Shown: piece by piece, positions 17,695 to 26,049 of the stretch
How positions within the stretch are numbered: the stretch's first letter is position 1
How the letters are laid out: the number at the start of each line of letters is the position of its first letter
Assembly (NCBI GenBank): GCA_000964245.1
Contig: LANB01000001.1
Location: forward strand, 4,219,501-4,283,500
Length of the DNA: 64,000 nucleotides
Reading direction: 5' to 3'
Origin: Cellvibrionaceae bacterium 1162T.S.0a.05
GTDB taxonomy: Bacteria; Pseudomonadota; Gammaproteobacteria; Pseudomonadales; Cellvibrionaceae
Notes under the pieces: model-generated
What the model was told of the DNA's origin: nothing
Database searches by the model: none
What the model saw: only the letters and a program-made list of their open reading frames with translations
Position numbers and translations under genes: made by a program

Positions 17695-20004
17695 TTATTT
17701 TTTCTGAGATTCGTCATCAGATTCCAAATCATCAATCAATGACGATATTGCATCATCCAATTCGTCGCCAGCAAGGTCCAGCCCCTGGGCCTTGAGCATT
17801 TCATTGACCAATTCATCGTCTTCATCAGCCGCTTCTGTTTCATCCGCGGACATTTCATCGAGGTCATCCAGGCCACTTTCTTCAATGGGTTCTTCCAGTG
17901 TAGGGGGGTCGCTGTCGATATCATCCATTGCGGGTTCATCGTCGTCAGCGTTAACAATATCCTCCATCGCCGATTCCAGGTCTTCCATGGGAGGCTCGTC
18001 TTCCAAAGTATCCAGCTCTTCGACCTCTTCAGGGTCTTCTTCTGTTGGTGCTTCCGCTTCGGTTGGTCGCTCTTTTACAGCCTCGGCCACCTTTTCTTCA
18101 GAAAACTCTTCGAGAATGTCGTCGTCGCTTTCGCTGCGCGTTAGCTTTTTGTACACCAAAAAGCCCAAGGCCAGTAGAACCAGGTTGCCCGCACCGAGGA
18201 TCGCATAAATCACCCATCGAGGAAGTCCTTCTGCCGCCACAGCATCCTCTTCCATTGCGCTGTCTTCAACTGCCTTCTCTAAAGGTTCCGGCTTTTTTTC
18301 CTGACTTTTATCAACTTCAGATTTTTTCTCAGCAGGTGCGTCTTGCGACGGCTCTTGCTGTTCGACCTTTTTCTCTTCAGGAAAGAACGAAGCCGGGCTT
18401 TCATTGAGCCCCCCTTCGAGGGAATACTGGATGCTCAAATCTTCCAGCAGCACATCAAATTTTTCACCCGCTTTGTCTTCACCCTGAATACGTACTTCGG
18501 CCACATATAAACCTTCAGTTTCAGGTTCGAAAATACCGCGCCAACTGTCCATATCCGTTAAACCCAGAGGAATAAATTTACGATTCCCCTGTGGCGTGGT
18601 GACCGAAGCCAGCACTTCGGTTTTGAGCACTTCAACATCGTTACCAAACGATTTTACGCTGAGAACGTATTCCACTTTGCCTGCGTTAAACTCTTCCTTG
18701 AACTCCGCTGCAAATGGCTGCCGTACCGTCATACGATGGCGAAATTCTCGCAGGAAGGTTTTGCCATCCAAAACAATACGCAGTTCATACAAACCATTTC
18801 GATCAAAATCTGGCAGGCGTGTTTGATAGTTGCCGCTCGCCGGCGGCGCTTTCCGTGAAAGGCTCTCACTCCAGATTGCACGCATGTCATTTTCATTGAC
18901 GCCGGCGGACATGCTGACGTCGACATCCATGAGTTCCAGAAAATCCACATCCTTGATAATTTTTCCGTCTTCAAACAATGCAAAGCTGATGTCCAGACTC
19001 TGCCCCCGGAAAACATTGTTTGGAATGGGTTTCACGCGCAGGTTTAAATTACTGACAACGGTCACCCGGCTTTCCGGCGCCATGTCCGCTTTAATCGTCC
19101 ACTCCCCTTCTAGAGGTTGACTGACGGTAATCAGGTCATATTCTTGTGTGGAATACCATTTCACGCCGTCCTGTAATCGTCCTGTTTGCGAAACCATGTC
19201 ATCAGGGCCGATCAATTCTGTTGTTTCCTGCGGATTGTTGCGAAAAATCAGGGCAGTAAATTCTTCGATGCTCGAATCGATAACAAAGCGATTGTCCTGC
19301 AAGGGCACTTTCTCAGCCGGTGCCGCCACATCGAAGGCTTTCAGGAAAATTTTCATTAACTCGTCCGCACTGCTTGCGGTTTCCGCAATGCCGTCGGTAC
19401 TCAGGGAAAGTTTGCCCAGCAAGTTAGTGTCGGCGTTTTTGGACAAGGCAACAGTATGAATGGTAAATCCCGCCTCTTTGAGTTTGGGCAGAACCTCGTC
19501 AACAATGCGGCGCCACTCCTTGCGATTGGCCTCCGGGTCTTTATCAACATCAACCATGCCGTCGGTTAGCAGAATGATGCTTTTCCTGTACTTGCCATCA
19601 CTGCCTTCACTGTCGTAAGCCGCCTTTTCGAGGGCCTCGCCGATATTGGTGAACAAGCCTACGGAATTGATATCCGCCGATTTTGCTTGCGCAGCTTCTC
19701 GCCATTCAAGACTGACTTCCTTATGCGGAACCAGCATGTTGACCCACTTACCGAAGGTCCACACGCCCGCCTTGCTGTTTTCCGGGAGGAGCTGAACGAG
19801 CAGTTCCACCGCTGGCTGCCGCAAATTATTGGGGTCATTACGTTTCATACTCCCGGAAACATCGATAACAAGACGGACATCCGGAGGCAAAGGCTGGGCA
19901 AGGCCAAGGGAGGAAAAACCGGCACAGAGAACAAGGAAAAGGATGCGGAAGCACTTCAACGCACACACTGGAAAACTGCATTCCCTGACCGCAAATAAGC
20001 TCAT
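17695..20004 (-). CDS. Von Willebrand factor A domain membrane protein
   Basis: 769-residue exported, membrane-anchored protein. It has an N-terminal signal peptide (FRILFLVLCAGFSSLGLAQP), then a VWA domain whose metal-ion-dependent adhesion site DVSGSMKRND lies near residue 48, with NIGEALEKAA and LLTDGMVDVD as the other MIDAS segments. Two or three beta-sandwich regions follow. One membrane segment lies at ~595-620 (WVIYAILGAGNLVLLALGFL), before a ~140-residue, extremely acidic cytoplasmic tail (DDDEPAMDDIDSDPPTLEEP). The layout fits an envelope sensor or assembly factor that presents its VWA domain in the periplasm. The function is unknown. A small membrane protein is encoded 91 bp upstream on the same strand. 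Confidence 0.8.
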   Translation of the reverse strand: MSLFAVRECSFPVCALKCFRILFLVLCAGFSSLGLAQPLPPDVRLVIDVSGSMKRNDPNNLRQPAVELLVQLLPENSKAGVWTFGKWVNMLVPHKEVSLEWREAAQAKSADINSVGLFTNIGEALEKAAYDSEGSDGKYRKSIILLTDGMVDVDKDPEANRKEWRRIVDEVLPKLKEAGFTIHTVALSKNADTNLLGKLSLSTDGIAETASSADELMKIFLKAFDVAAPAEKVPLQDNRFVIDSSIEEFTALIFRNNPQETTELIGPDDMVSQTGRLQDGVKWYSTQEYDLITVSQPLEGEWTIKADMAPESRVTVVSNLNLRVKPIPNNVFRGQSLDISFALFEDGKIIKDVDFLELMDVDVSMSAGVNENDMRAIWSESLSRKAPPASGNYQTRLPDFDRNGLYELRIVLDGKTFLREFRHRMTVRQPFAAEFKEEFNAGKVEYVLSVKSFGNDVEVLKTEVLASVTTPQGNRKFIPLGLTDMDSWRGIFEPETEGLYVAEVRIQGEDKAGEKFDVLLEDLSIQYSLEGGLNESPASFFPEEKKVEQQEPSQDAPAEKKSEVDKSQEKKPEPLEKAVEDSAMEEDAVAAEGLPRWVIYAILGAGNLVLLALGFLVYKKLTRSESDDDILEEFSEEKVAEAVKERPTEAEAPTEEDPEEVEELDTLEDEPPMEDLESAMEDIVNADDDEPAMDDIDSDPPTLEEPIEESGLDDLDEMSADETEAADEDDELVNEMLKAQGLDLAGDELDDAISSLIDDLESDDESQKK

Positions 20005-20095
20005 ATTCTAGGCTGACACTAATTGGAATATACCAATTAGTTATAGCACCGGAGGGCGAAACTTGCCTGCGATTGGCGGGCTTATTCGCGAGAAA

Positions 20096-20443
20096 TCACG
20101 CGCTGGCTTTGGCCTGCCGCCGCCATTGCCAGAGATTCCAGAGGAGAGATAAAGCGACAGAAAGCGTCAGGGCAACCAGCAAGGGCGTGCCCGCACGCCA
20201 AAAGGCCGCGCCATCCATTGTAAGGGTTTCCACGATCGCAATAATAATGGCTGGCGCCAGATAACCACTACTCGCCTCGGTAAACCAGGGCACAAGAAAC
20301 AGCACCGCGACAAAAATACGCAGCAACTGGCGGACTTCCGGCCAAACAATAAAACGGGTGAGGTAGTACCAGCAGGCGAACATCAGGACAACGCCACCGA
20401 GATACATTAACCAGGCATTTTGATATTCTTCAGCAGTAAACAT
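20096..20443 (-). CDS. Small inner-membrane protein of unknown function
   Basis: 115 residues with three to four hydrophobic segments (NAWLMYLGGVVLMFACWYYL, LLRIFVAVLFLVPWF, YLAPAIIIAIVETL, LLVALTLSVALSLLWNL) and a basic C-terminus (WQWRRQAKASA). The pattern suggests a four-helix membrane protein. An AAGG precedes the ATG. It lies 31 bp behind the YceI lipoprotein gene and 91 bp before the VWA gene, all on the minus strand, so the three may form one transcript. I do not recognise the family. Confidence 0.7.
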   Translation of the reverse strand: MFTAEEYQNAWLMYLGGVVLMFACWYYLTRFIVWPEVRQLLRIFVAVLFLVPWFTEASSGYLAPAIIIAIVETLTMDGAAFWRAGTPLLVALTLSVALSLLWNLWQWRRQAKASA

Positions 20444-20474
20444 TTCAGGGCCTTACTTAAATGCAGGCGCTATC

Positions 20475-21116
20475 TTAACGGATTCGCATAAACTCTGCAT
20501 ACACTTCAATCTCAACCTCATCCCCCACCAGGCCAAGATGCTTATCCAGGCCAAAATCCGACCGTTTAAAAACAGTGTGTGCCTCAAAACCAATGGTATA
20601 ACGACCATTAAATAAATTATTCGCCCCTCCATTAAAGCGCACATCCACAGCCACTTCGCGTGTTTGCCCTAAAAACGTCAAATCGCCCGTAAACTGCACC
20701 AGGCCCTCCTCCAGCGTACGCGCCGACTTCGACTGAAACACCGCCTGTGGAAACTGCTCTGCATCAAACCACTTGGGCCCGCTCAAGGTACGTGCAAACT
20801 TCTCGTTATTCACATTCACACTGTCCATTGCAATAATCGCCTGCAAACTGGAAGCCGCAATATTCTCCGCATCAAAATCCAGACTCGCCTCAAGCTCCTC
20901 AAAACGCCCCACAAACTTCGACAGCCCCATGTGATCAATCTTGAACAACACTGCACTGTGCTTCTTATCCAACTCATAGGCACCCGGCTTCAAGGCCTGA
21001 AGCTCGGTTTGCACATTCGGAGCAAGCAACGAACTGCAATTACTGAGAACGAAACACAAAAGAAAAATAAAAGCGAATTTGAATTGGGTTTGAAAGTCAG
21101 TACCTTGAATAAACAT
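20475..21116 (-). CDS. YceI-family lipoprotein
   Basis: YceI proteins are lipocalin-like beta-barrels that bind polyisoprenoid or other amphiphilic ligands in the periplasm. From the ATG at 21116 (GGAG eight bases upstream) the protein has 213 residues. It begins with a lipoprotein signal, KFAFIFLLCFVLSNC, with a plausible lipobox LSNC, so it should be lipid-anchored. The YceI domain follows (YELDKKHSAVLFKIDHMGLS, then GDLTFLGQTREVAVDVRF, ending VEIEVYAEFMR). The frame is open further upstream to 21149, but that start would destroy the signal sequence. Confidence 0.88.
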   Translation of the reverse strand: MFIQGTDFQTQFKFAFIFLLCFVLSNCSSLLAPNVQTELQALKPGAYELDKKHSAVLFKIDHMGLSKFVGRFEELEASLDFDAENIAASSLQAIIAMDSVNVNNEKFARTLSGPKWFDAEQFPQAVFQSKSARTLEEGLVQFTGDLTFLGQTREVAVDVRFNGGANNLFNGRYTIGFEAHTVFKRSDFGLDKHLGLVGDEVEIEVYAEFMRIR

Positions 21117-21219
21117 CCACACGTCTCCGGTTAAATTCCTGGGATACAAACAGCCTGAGGGTACGACCAGAGCCGAAGGAAATGTTTTATTTTCTCTTTT
21201 CTTCGCGCGTTTAATTGCT

Positions 21220-21332
21220 AAACACTGAGTGCAAGGTGTCCCCTTGCGAAACCGTCACCGCTGGGAGCGGTGTCGGAGCTACATGGACGTATTTACGCGT
21301 TTTCGCAAGGGGACACCTTGCACTTAGTGTTT
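21220..21332 (+). repeat. Structured palindromic element, copy 3
   Basis: Same plan as the copies at 14.3 and 14.6 kb. Outer arms 21220-21251 and 21301-21332 pair over 32 bases with essentially one mismatch. The inner hairpin is 21252-21262 with 21266-21276. The unpaired stretch 21277-21299 reads AGCTACATGGACGTATTTAC then GCG. The stem sequences differ strongly from copies 1 and 2 while pairing is kept. It occupies most of the gap between the YceI gene and ycgL. Confidence 0.85.
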
Positions 21333-21386
21333 TCGCGATCAATCCAAACGAGAAAAGAGAAAATACAAACGTCTACTTCGACAAAA

Positions 21387-21677
21387 CTAAACAGGCTTGT
21401 TCGTCAATTTATCGTTGGGGATGCTTTGCATATAGTCTTCGGGCCCTGGAGGCAACTGCAAATAAAAACCCTTCTCTTGCACCTGCGCCATCACCTTCTC
21501 CACCGACGCCCGCGCCAAAGTCTTATCGGGCGTCAACAACAAAGTCATGGCCAACTCTCCTTTACCAAAACGCCTGGCCAACTCCTCTGGAATACTGTCC
21601 ACGGTTTTACCCTTTTCCAGATAGAGGTACATCCCCTCCTTCAAGCTACTACGGTATATATCGACAAGGAGTTGCAT
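21387..21677 (-). CDS. ycgL: YcgL domain protein
   Basis: Small cytoplasmic protein of the YcgL family (96 residues), common in gammaproteobacteria and usually found next to rnd, as here. It shows the family pattern: N-terminal VDIYRSSLKEGMYLYLEKG, then LARRFGKGELAMTLLLTPDK and the C-terminal GFYLQLPPGPEDYM. Its molecular role is not established. It starts six bases after the rnd stop and is surely translated from the same transcript. Confidence 0.9.
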   Translation of the reverse strand: MQLLVDIYRSSLKEGMYLYLEKGKTVDSIPEELARRFGKGELAMTLLLTPDKTLARASVEKVMAQVQEKGFYLQLPPGPEDYMQSIPNDKLTNKPV

Positions 21678-21683
21678 TGCTTT

Positions 21684-22823
21684 TCAGGCTCCCATCAGTT
21701 TTTTGAATTCGGTCATAATAAAATCGCCAATCAGTTCCTGACGCCAACCCTGAAACCCTTGAGGAAGCGTTGTCAGTTGAGCATCCATTCTCATTAAATC
21801 CTCGAGATCTTTTTTCTTCACGAGCACTTCACTGGCAATATTAAGCGCTTCTGCTTTTTTCTGAATTGCGCCCCGCAACTTTTTAAGTTTGTCCTTCGCG
21901 GAACTGGATAGCGGCCGTTCAAGACGTTGCGGAAGATCACATTCTTCAACTTTATTCGCTTCTTGCAAAAGATTAAGAACCGTTTCACCGTCACTGCGGA
22001 CACGTCGCTCACTAAAGCCTTCGAACTTCTTTAAATCTTCAGTTGTCTCCGGTGGGTTTTGCGCGAGCGCCATCAGGCTATGATCCTTGACGACGCGATT
22101 ACGCGGCACATCGCGGTCACGCGCGCAGTCTTCACGCCAGCGACTTAAGAGAATAAAACGCTGAAGCTCACGCGGCTTTAATTTCCAGGCGCTTTTGTTA
22201 CGCTGCCAGGCTTGGTCGGCATCCTGCAACGTATAAAAACTGCTTTTTAATTGCTCACACTCTTCTTTCACCCACTCCAAACGATTCTGGGCTTGCGCTT
22301 CCTTGATCAGCCGCACCGCCATTGCCGTCAGATATTCAACGTCGAGCGCGGCATAGTGTATTTGAGCTTCACTCAAGGGGCGTTGCAGCCAGTTTGAACG
22401 CGTCTCCGACTTCGGCAGTTCAATATTGAAGAGTTTGGTAGACAACGACGCAAAACCGAGAGAAAACCCATACCCGAGGAGTGCGGCAGCAATTTGCGTA
22501 TCAAAAATGTTTTCCGGCAGTACGCCCAGCGCCCGGTGAAAGACTTCGAGATCTTCCGAACAGGAGTGCAGCACTTTTACACTGTTTTGATCACAGAGTA
22601 TTTCTGTTAAGGGTGAAAAATCATCAATTGTTGTGGGGTCAATCAAGTAATTGGCTTGTGCATCGTTGACCTGAAATAGACCGGCAATCGGAAAATACGT
22701 TCGCGATCGCATAAATTCGGTATCGACACTGAGAATTTTACTGGCGCGCCACTTGAGGCATTGTTTTTCCAATGCCGCGTTATCTTCGATCCAATGCACT
22801 TCCTGATTTAAAAAACGTTTCAT
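21684..22823 (-). CDS. rnd: Ribonuclease D
   Basis: 3'-to-5' exoribonuclease of the DEDD family involved in tRNA 3' maturation. The 379-residue protein has the exonuclease motifs LSVDTEFMRS (Asp-x-Glu), VLHSCSEDLEVF and HYAALDVEYL. One HRDC domain (around KLKPRELQRFILLSRWRED) follows, with a second helical HRDC-like region at the C-terminus. Length matches the E. coli enzyme. It lies one base after recR and before ycgL. Confidence 0.95.
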   Translation of the reverse strand: MKRFLNQEVHWIEDNAALEKQCLKWRASKILSVDTEFMRSRTYFPIAGLFQVNDAQANYLIDPTTIDDFSPLTEILCDQNSVKVLHSCSEDLEVFHRALGVLPENIFDTQIAAALLGYGFSLGFASLSTKLFNIELPKSETRSNWLQRPLSEAQIHYAALDVEYLTAMAVRLIKEAQAQNRLEWVKEECEQLKSSFYTLQDADQAWQRNKSAWKLKPRELQRFILLSRWREDCARDRDVPRNRVVKDHSLMALAQNPPETTEDLKKFEGFSERRVRSDGETVLNLLQEANKVEECDLPQRLERPLSSSAKDKLKKLRGAIQKKAEALNIASEVLVKKKDLEDLMRMDAQLTTLPQGFQGWRQELIGDFIMTEFKKLMGA

Positions 22824-22824
22824 T

Positions 22825-23418
22825 TTATAACTCGCGTCGGCTACTCAAGGCATGCGCCAGAGTTCCACCATCTAAATATTCCAATTCGCCCCCTAAAGGG
22901 ACACCGTGCGCAATACGACTGACTTTAATTGAACGGCTTTTCGCCAGATCCGCAATGTAATGTGAGGTTGCCTCACCTTCGACTGTAGGGTTTGTGGCGA
23001 TAATCACCTCCTTGACCTCGTCCTCCTGCAAACGCCTCTCCAAAATATCCATCCCGATTTCTTTCGGTCCAAGACCATCGATGGGCGACAAACGCCCCAG
23101 CAAAACAAAATATTTTCCAGAAAAACTGGCAGCCTGTTCGATGGCCAACACATCAGCGGGCGATTCCACAATACAGAGTTGCGAGGCATCCCGCCGCGGG
23201 TTCCTGCAAATACTGCATTCATCGTCTTCGCTCAAGGTGCGACAGCTTTTGCAGCGATCAACCGCATCCAACGCGGCAACCAAGGCCTGGGCCAAGCGCG
23301 CGGCACCTTCGCGCTGGTGTTCCAATAATTGTAGCGCCATGCGCTGCGCGGATTTTGGACCAACACCGGGAAGCACACGCAAAGCGCTAATGAGTTTGTC
23401 TATGAGTGGTGAGAACAT
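22825..23418 (-). CDS. recR: Recombination mediator RecR
   Basis: RecR works with RecF and RecO to load RecA on gapped DNA. The 197-residue protein has the helix-hairpin-helix [20 protein letters not shown], the zinc finger [16 protein letters not shown], and the Toprim domain ([15 protein letters not shown], then [18 protein letters not shown]). It is four bases downstream of ybaB and directly upstream of rnd. Confidence 0.97.
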   Translation of the reverse strand: MFSPLIDKLISALRVLPGVGPKSAQRMALQLLEHQREGAARLAQALVAALDAVDRCKSCRTLSEDDECSICRNPRRDASQLCIVESPADVLAIEQAASFSGKYFVLLGRLSPIDGLGPKEIGMDILERRLQEDEVKEVIIATNPTVEGEATSHYIADLAKSRSIKVSRIAHGVPLGGELEYLDGGTLAHALSSRREL

Positions 23419-23421
23419 ACG

Positions 23422-23742
23422 CTAGAACGGCATCTTGAATCCGGGCGGCATGGAAAAGCCCGAAGTCAAACTCCCCAATTTATTTTTATTGGCTTCTTCC
23501 ACACGACGCACAGCATCATTGACTGCCGCCGCAATCAAGTCTTCAAGAATTTCCTTATCCTCCTCTAGAAGACTCGGGTCAATCGATAATTTTTTAACAT
23601 CGTGCTTTCCCGTCATGGTCACTTTTATCAAACCAGCCCCACTTTCACCGCAGACTTCCAGGTTTGCCAGCTCTTCCTGCATTTTTTGCATTTGCTCCTG
23701 CATTTGTTGAGCTTGTTTCATGATGTCGCCGAGACCTTTCAT
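23422..23742 (-). CDS. ybaB: YbaB/EbfC nucleoid-associated protein
   Basis: Small DNA-binding protein (106 residues) that coats the nucleoid. It has the N-terminal glutamine- and methionine-rich helix ([20 protein letters not shown]), the central strand segment [19 protein letters not shown] and the C-terminal [19 protein letters not shown]. It sits between dnaX and recR as in most gammaproteobacteria. Confidence 0.95.
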   Translation of the reverse strand: MKGLGDIMKQAQQMQEQMQKMQEELANLEVCGESGAGLIKVTMTGKHDVKKLSIDPSLLEEDKEILEDLIAAAVNDAVRRVEEANKNKLGSLTSGFSMPPGFKMPF

Positions 23743-23802
23743 ACTTACCTCTTGCTGTACACAACATAGCGTGTCTTTGATAACGGATTCTTGATTTGCT
23801 TA

Positions 23803-23826
23803 TTAATTCAGTTATTGATTCAGTTA
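23803..23826. repeat. 12-bp tandem repeat spanning the dnaX stop
   Basis: Two 12-base units, 23803-23814 and 23815-23826, differ at one position. Read on the coding strand they give CTGAATTAATAA and CAATAACTGAAT-type segments, so the dnaX stop TAA is followed by further in-frame TAA codons 12 and 21-24 bases later. The pattern resembles the repeats at the ends of pepA, serC and the Gfo/Idh gene. Confidence 0.75.
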
Positions 23827-25974
23827 TTGAGAGAAGCGCAGACTGTCTTCATCAAGCTGCGCGGAAAAATTTTGTTTTAAACTCTGCACAAGTGGATCTT
23901 CATGTAAACTCTTGAGCGCGGCAGCTTTTTTCTCCTCGCGTTTACGTTCGGCATATTGCTGCGGTGTCTCACTGTTTGCGGGCAATGCCTGGACGCTAAA
24001 ATCCACACTCAGGTTTTCCGAAAAGTAATCACTCAAGACCGCGGCAAAACGCGTTGCGTGGTTTGGATCATACAAACTACTTTTTTGTTCATCCAGGGCA
24101 AATTGACACTGCCGGTCTTCTCGCCCGAGGAATACGCTATTAGACACAGTGCTTTGAAGAATACCTTTTATATTTAAGGCTTGGTAGAGCGCAATCCAGT
24201 TGTCCGAGGTCCAATCTTCCAATGTCGTCGGCGCTTGCAGTTTTTCATCCGCAAATGGACTGACACTGCTTTCTGTTTTCGGTTGTTTTTGTTCCGCTGT
24301 AAAGCCTTCCTTGCCGACAATGCCTTTTACCTGATCACGCAGTGCCTGAACTTTTGCTGCGGGTGCTTCCGCGTGCACTTGCCGGGTTTGCGGCGCTGGG
24401 GCGACTTCCGGCTTTTCAGGCTGCTTTTGATCAATGGTGTCTTCATTGGCGATCTCAGTAACCTGATTTGTTTGGTTTAAGCCTGCTGAAAGATTGTGAT
24501 TGTTAGTGTCTGCGTTTTCCCTAATTACGGGTTCGGGTTTTGATTCAGTGTGTTGCGGTTTTTCATTAATTGTTGAGGGTTCGATATTACTCGCTGAGGG
24601 CTCTTTATCCGCTGAGAGTTCTTTATCCGCTGAGGGTTCTTTATCTGCTGAGGGTTCTTTATCTGCTGAGGGCTCTTTATCTGCTGAAGGTTCTTTATCT
24701 GCTGAGGGCTCTTTATTCGCTGAAGGCTCTTTATTCGCTGAGGGCTCATTATAGCCTAAAGGCTTTTCAATATTTTCTGCGGGAGATTGCGGGCTCGTAT
24801 TATGAGTCTGAGTTAAGGGCTTTTTTACGCTGTCGCCACCCTCCTGCGGCGGCGTGCTTTGGAGTTGGCGAGTCGGCAATTCTGCGACGCCCTGGGGTTT
24901 GAAAGCGAGCATGCGCAATAAGGTCATTTCAAAACCGGCGCGTGGTGAGGAAGCCAAATGCAAATCACGGCGACCGATCAACGCGGTTTGATAAAAAAGC
25001 TGGACGTCTTCTGGTGCGAGTTGGCTGGCAAATTCCAGAACCTGTTTTCTGTCACCCTGGCTGTTATCCAGCGCTTCGGGTAGTGCTTGTGCAATCGCAA
25101 TGCGGTGCAAAAGCGCCAACAATTCATTTATGGCAGACGCAAAATCCGGAGATAATTCCGAGAAGTCTTCCACCGCCTTTAATAGAGTCGCAGCATCACT
25201 GCTAATCAGGGCATCCACCAGCGTCTGAATCACACTATGGTCGATCGTGCCCAACATCGCGGCCACATCCTGCTCACTGACTTTTTCGCCACCGAAGGAG
25301 ATGGCCTGATCCGTCAGACTGAGGGCATCGCGCATGCTGCCATCGGCGGCTTTCGCCAATAACCAGAGTGCCGATTCTTCATAGGGAATCACTTCCTTAT
25401 CAAGAATATGTTGCAGGTGGTCCACAATTTTCTCGGGACTCATATTTTTTAAATTGAACTGCAAGCAACGCGACAGAATTGTAACCGGCAGCTTTTGGGG
25501 GTCGGTGGTGGCTAGCAGGAATTTAACGTGTTCAGGTGGCTCCTCCAGAGTCTTTAACAGCGCGTTAAAGCTGTGATTGGAGAGCATGTGCACCTCATCG
25601 ATCAGGTAGATCTTGTAACGCCCACGCGTCGGTGCATATTGCACGTTTTCAAGTAATTCGCGGGTGTCTTCCACTTTGGTTCGCGATGCGGCATCCACCT
25701 CGATAAGGTCTACAAAGCGGCCTTCGGCAATTTCCTGGCAAGCACCGCATTCGCCACAGGGTTCCGAGCTCACCCCCACCTCGCAGTTAAGGCATTTCGC
25801 CAGGATTCGGGCGATGGTGGTTTTGCCCACGCCGCGGGTCCCGGTGAAGAGGTAGGCGTGATGCAGCCGATTTTGATCGAGGGCGTTAATCAGGGCCTTT
25901 AAGACATGCTCCTGCCCAACCATTGCGCGGAATACACCAGGGCGCCACTTGCGGGCAAGGACTTGATAGCTCAT
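23824..25974 (-). CDS. dnaX: DNA polymerase III subunits tau and gamma
   Basis: Clamp-loader ATPase and replisome organiser. The 716-residue tau product has Walker A GTRGVGKTT near residue 45, the zinc module CLNCEVGVSSEPCGECGAC, the DEVHMLS Walker B box and sensor segments, then a long linker and a C-terminal domain IV/V region. Codons 383-385 read GTA-AAA-AAG, giving the slippery heptamer A-AAA-AAG. A perfect AGGAGG lies 13 bases upstream, and a -1 stop (TAA at 24800-24802) follows six codons later, predicting a ~391-residue gamma. The linker after this site contains about ten copies of a PSADKE-like hexapeptide. The gene heads dnaX-ybaB-recR-rnd-ycgL. Confidence 0.97.
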   Translation of the reverse strand: MSYQVLARKWRPGVFRAMVGQEHVLKALINALDQNRLHHAYLFTGTRGVGKTTIARILAKCLNCEVGVSSEPCGECGACQEIAEGRFVDLIEVDAASRTKVEDTRELLENVQYAPTRGRYKIYLIDEVHMLSNHSFNALLKTLEEPPEHVKFLLATTDPQKLPVTILSRCLQFNLKNMSPEKIVDHLQHILDKEVIPYEESALWLLAKAADGSMRDALSLTDQAISFGGEKVSEQDVAAMLGTIDHSVIQTLVDALISSDAATLLKAVEDFSELSPDFASAINELLALLHRIAIAQALPEALDNSQGDRKQVLEFASQLAPEDVQLFYQTALIGRRDLHLASSPRAGFEMTLLRMLAFKPQGVAELPTRQLQSTPPQEGGDSVKKPLTQTHNTSPQSPAENIEKPLGYNEPSANKEPSANKEPSADKEPSADKEPSADKEPSADKEPSADKELSADKEPSASNIEPSTINEKPQHTESKPEPVIRENADTNNHNLSAGLNQTNQVTEIANEDTIDQKQPEKPEVAPAPQTRQVHAEAPAAKVQALRDQVKGIVGKEGFTAEQKQPKTESSVSPFADEKLQAPTTLEDWTSDNWIALYQALNIKGILQSTVSNSVFLGREDRQCQFALDEQKSSLYDPNHATRFAAVLSDYFSENLSVDFSVQALPANSETPQQYAERKREEKKAAALKSLHEDPLVQSLKQNFSAQLDEDSLRFSQ
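24590..24745 (-). repeat. 18-bp tandem repeats in the dnaX linker
   Basis: About nine consecutive 18-base units encode (E/L)PSA(D/N)KE-like hexapeptides in the tau linker, for example EPSADKEPSADKEPSADKEP. Units differ by a few synonymous or Asp/Asn changes, typical of expansion by slippage. The block lies entirely downstream of the predicted frameshift, so it would be present only in tau. Confidence 0.9.
24800..24847 (-). promoter_or_regulatory. Programmed -1 frameshift site in dnaX
   Basis: On the coding strand: AGGAGG (around 24840-24845), a 13-base spacer, the heptamer A-AAA-AAG in the zero frame (24820-24826), then a -1 frame TAA at 24800-24802. Spacing and heptamer match the E. coli dnaX signal. 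I see no strong downstream stem-loop, which is the one element missing. Confidence 0.75.
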
Positions 25975-26049
25975 GTAAACTCTTACGAATTCAGAAAAGA
26001 AGTGCGATTATACCGGCTGGAACAGAAAAAGCAGCTTAAGGGGAAGGAT

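Noticed and set aside
18045-18407. Plus-strand open frames opposite the VWA gene
   Set aside because: They arise from the acidic, Glu/Asp-rich coding strand and show no start signals or recognisable domains.
24500-24754. Plus-strand open frame opposite the dnaX repeats encoding EGSLSA repeats
   Set aside because: A shadow of the 18-bp tandem repeat on the opposite strand; a repeat length that is a multiple of three keeps all frames open.
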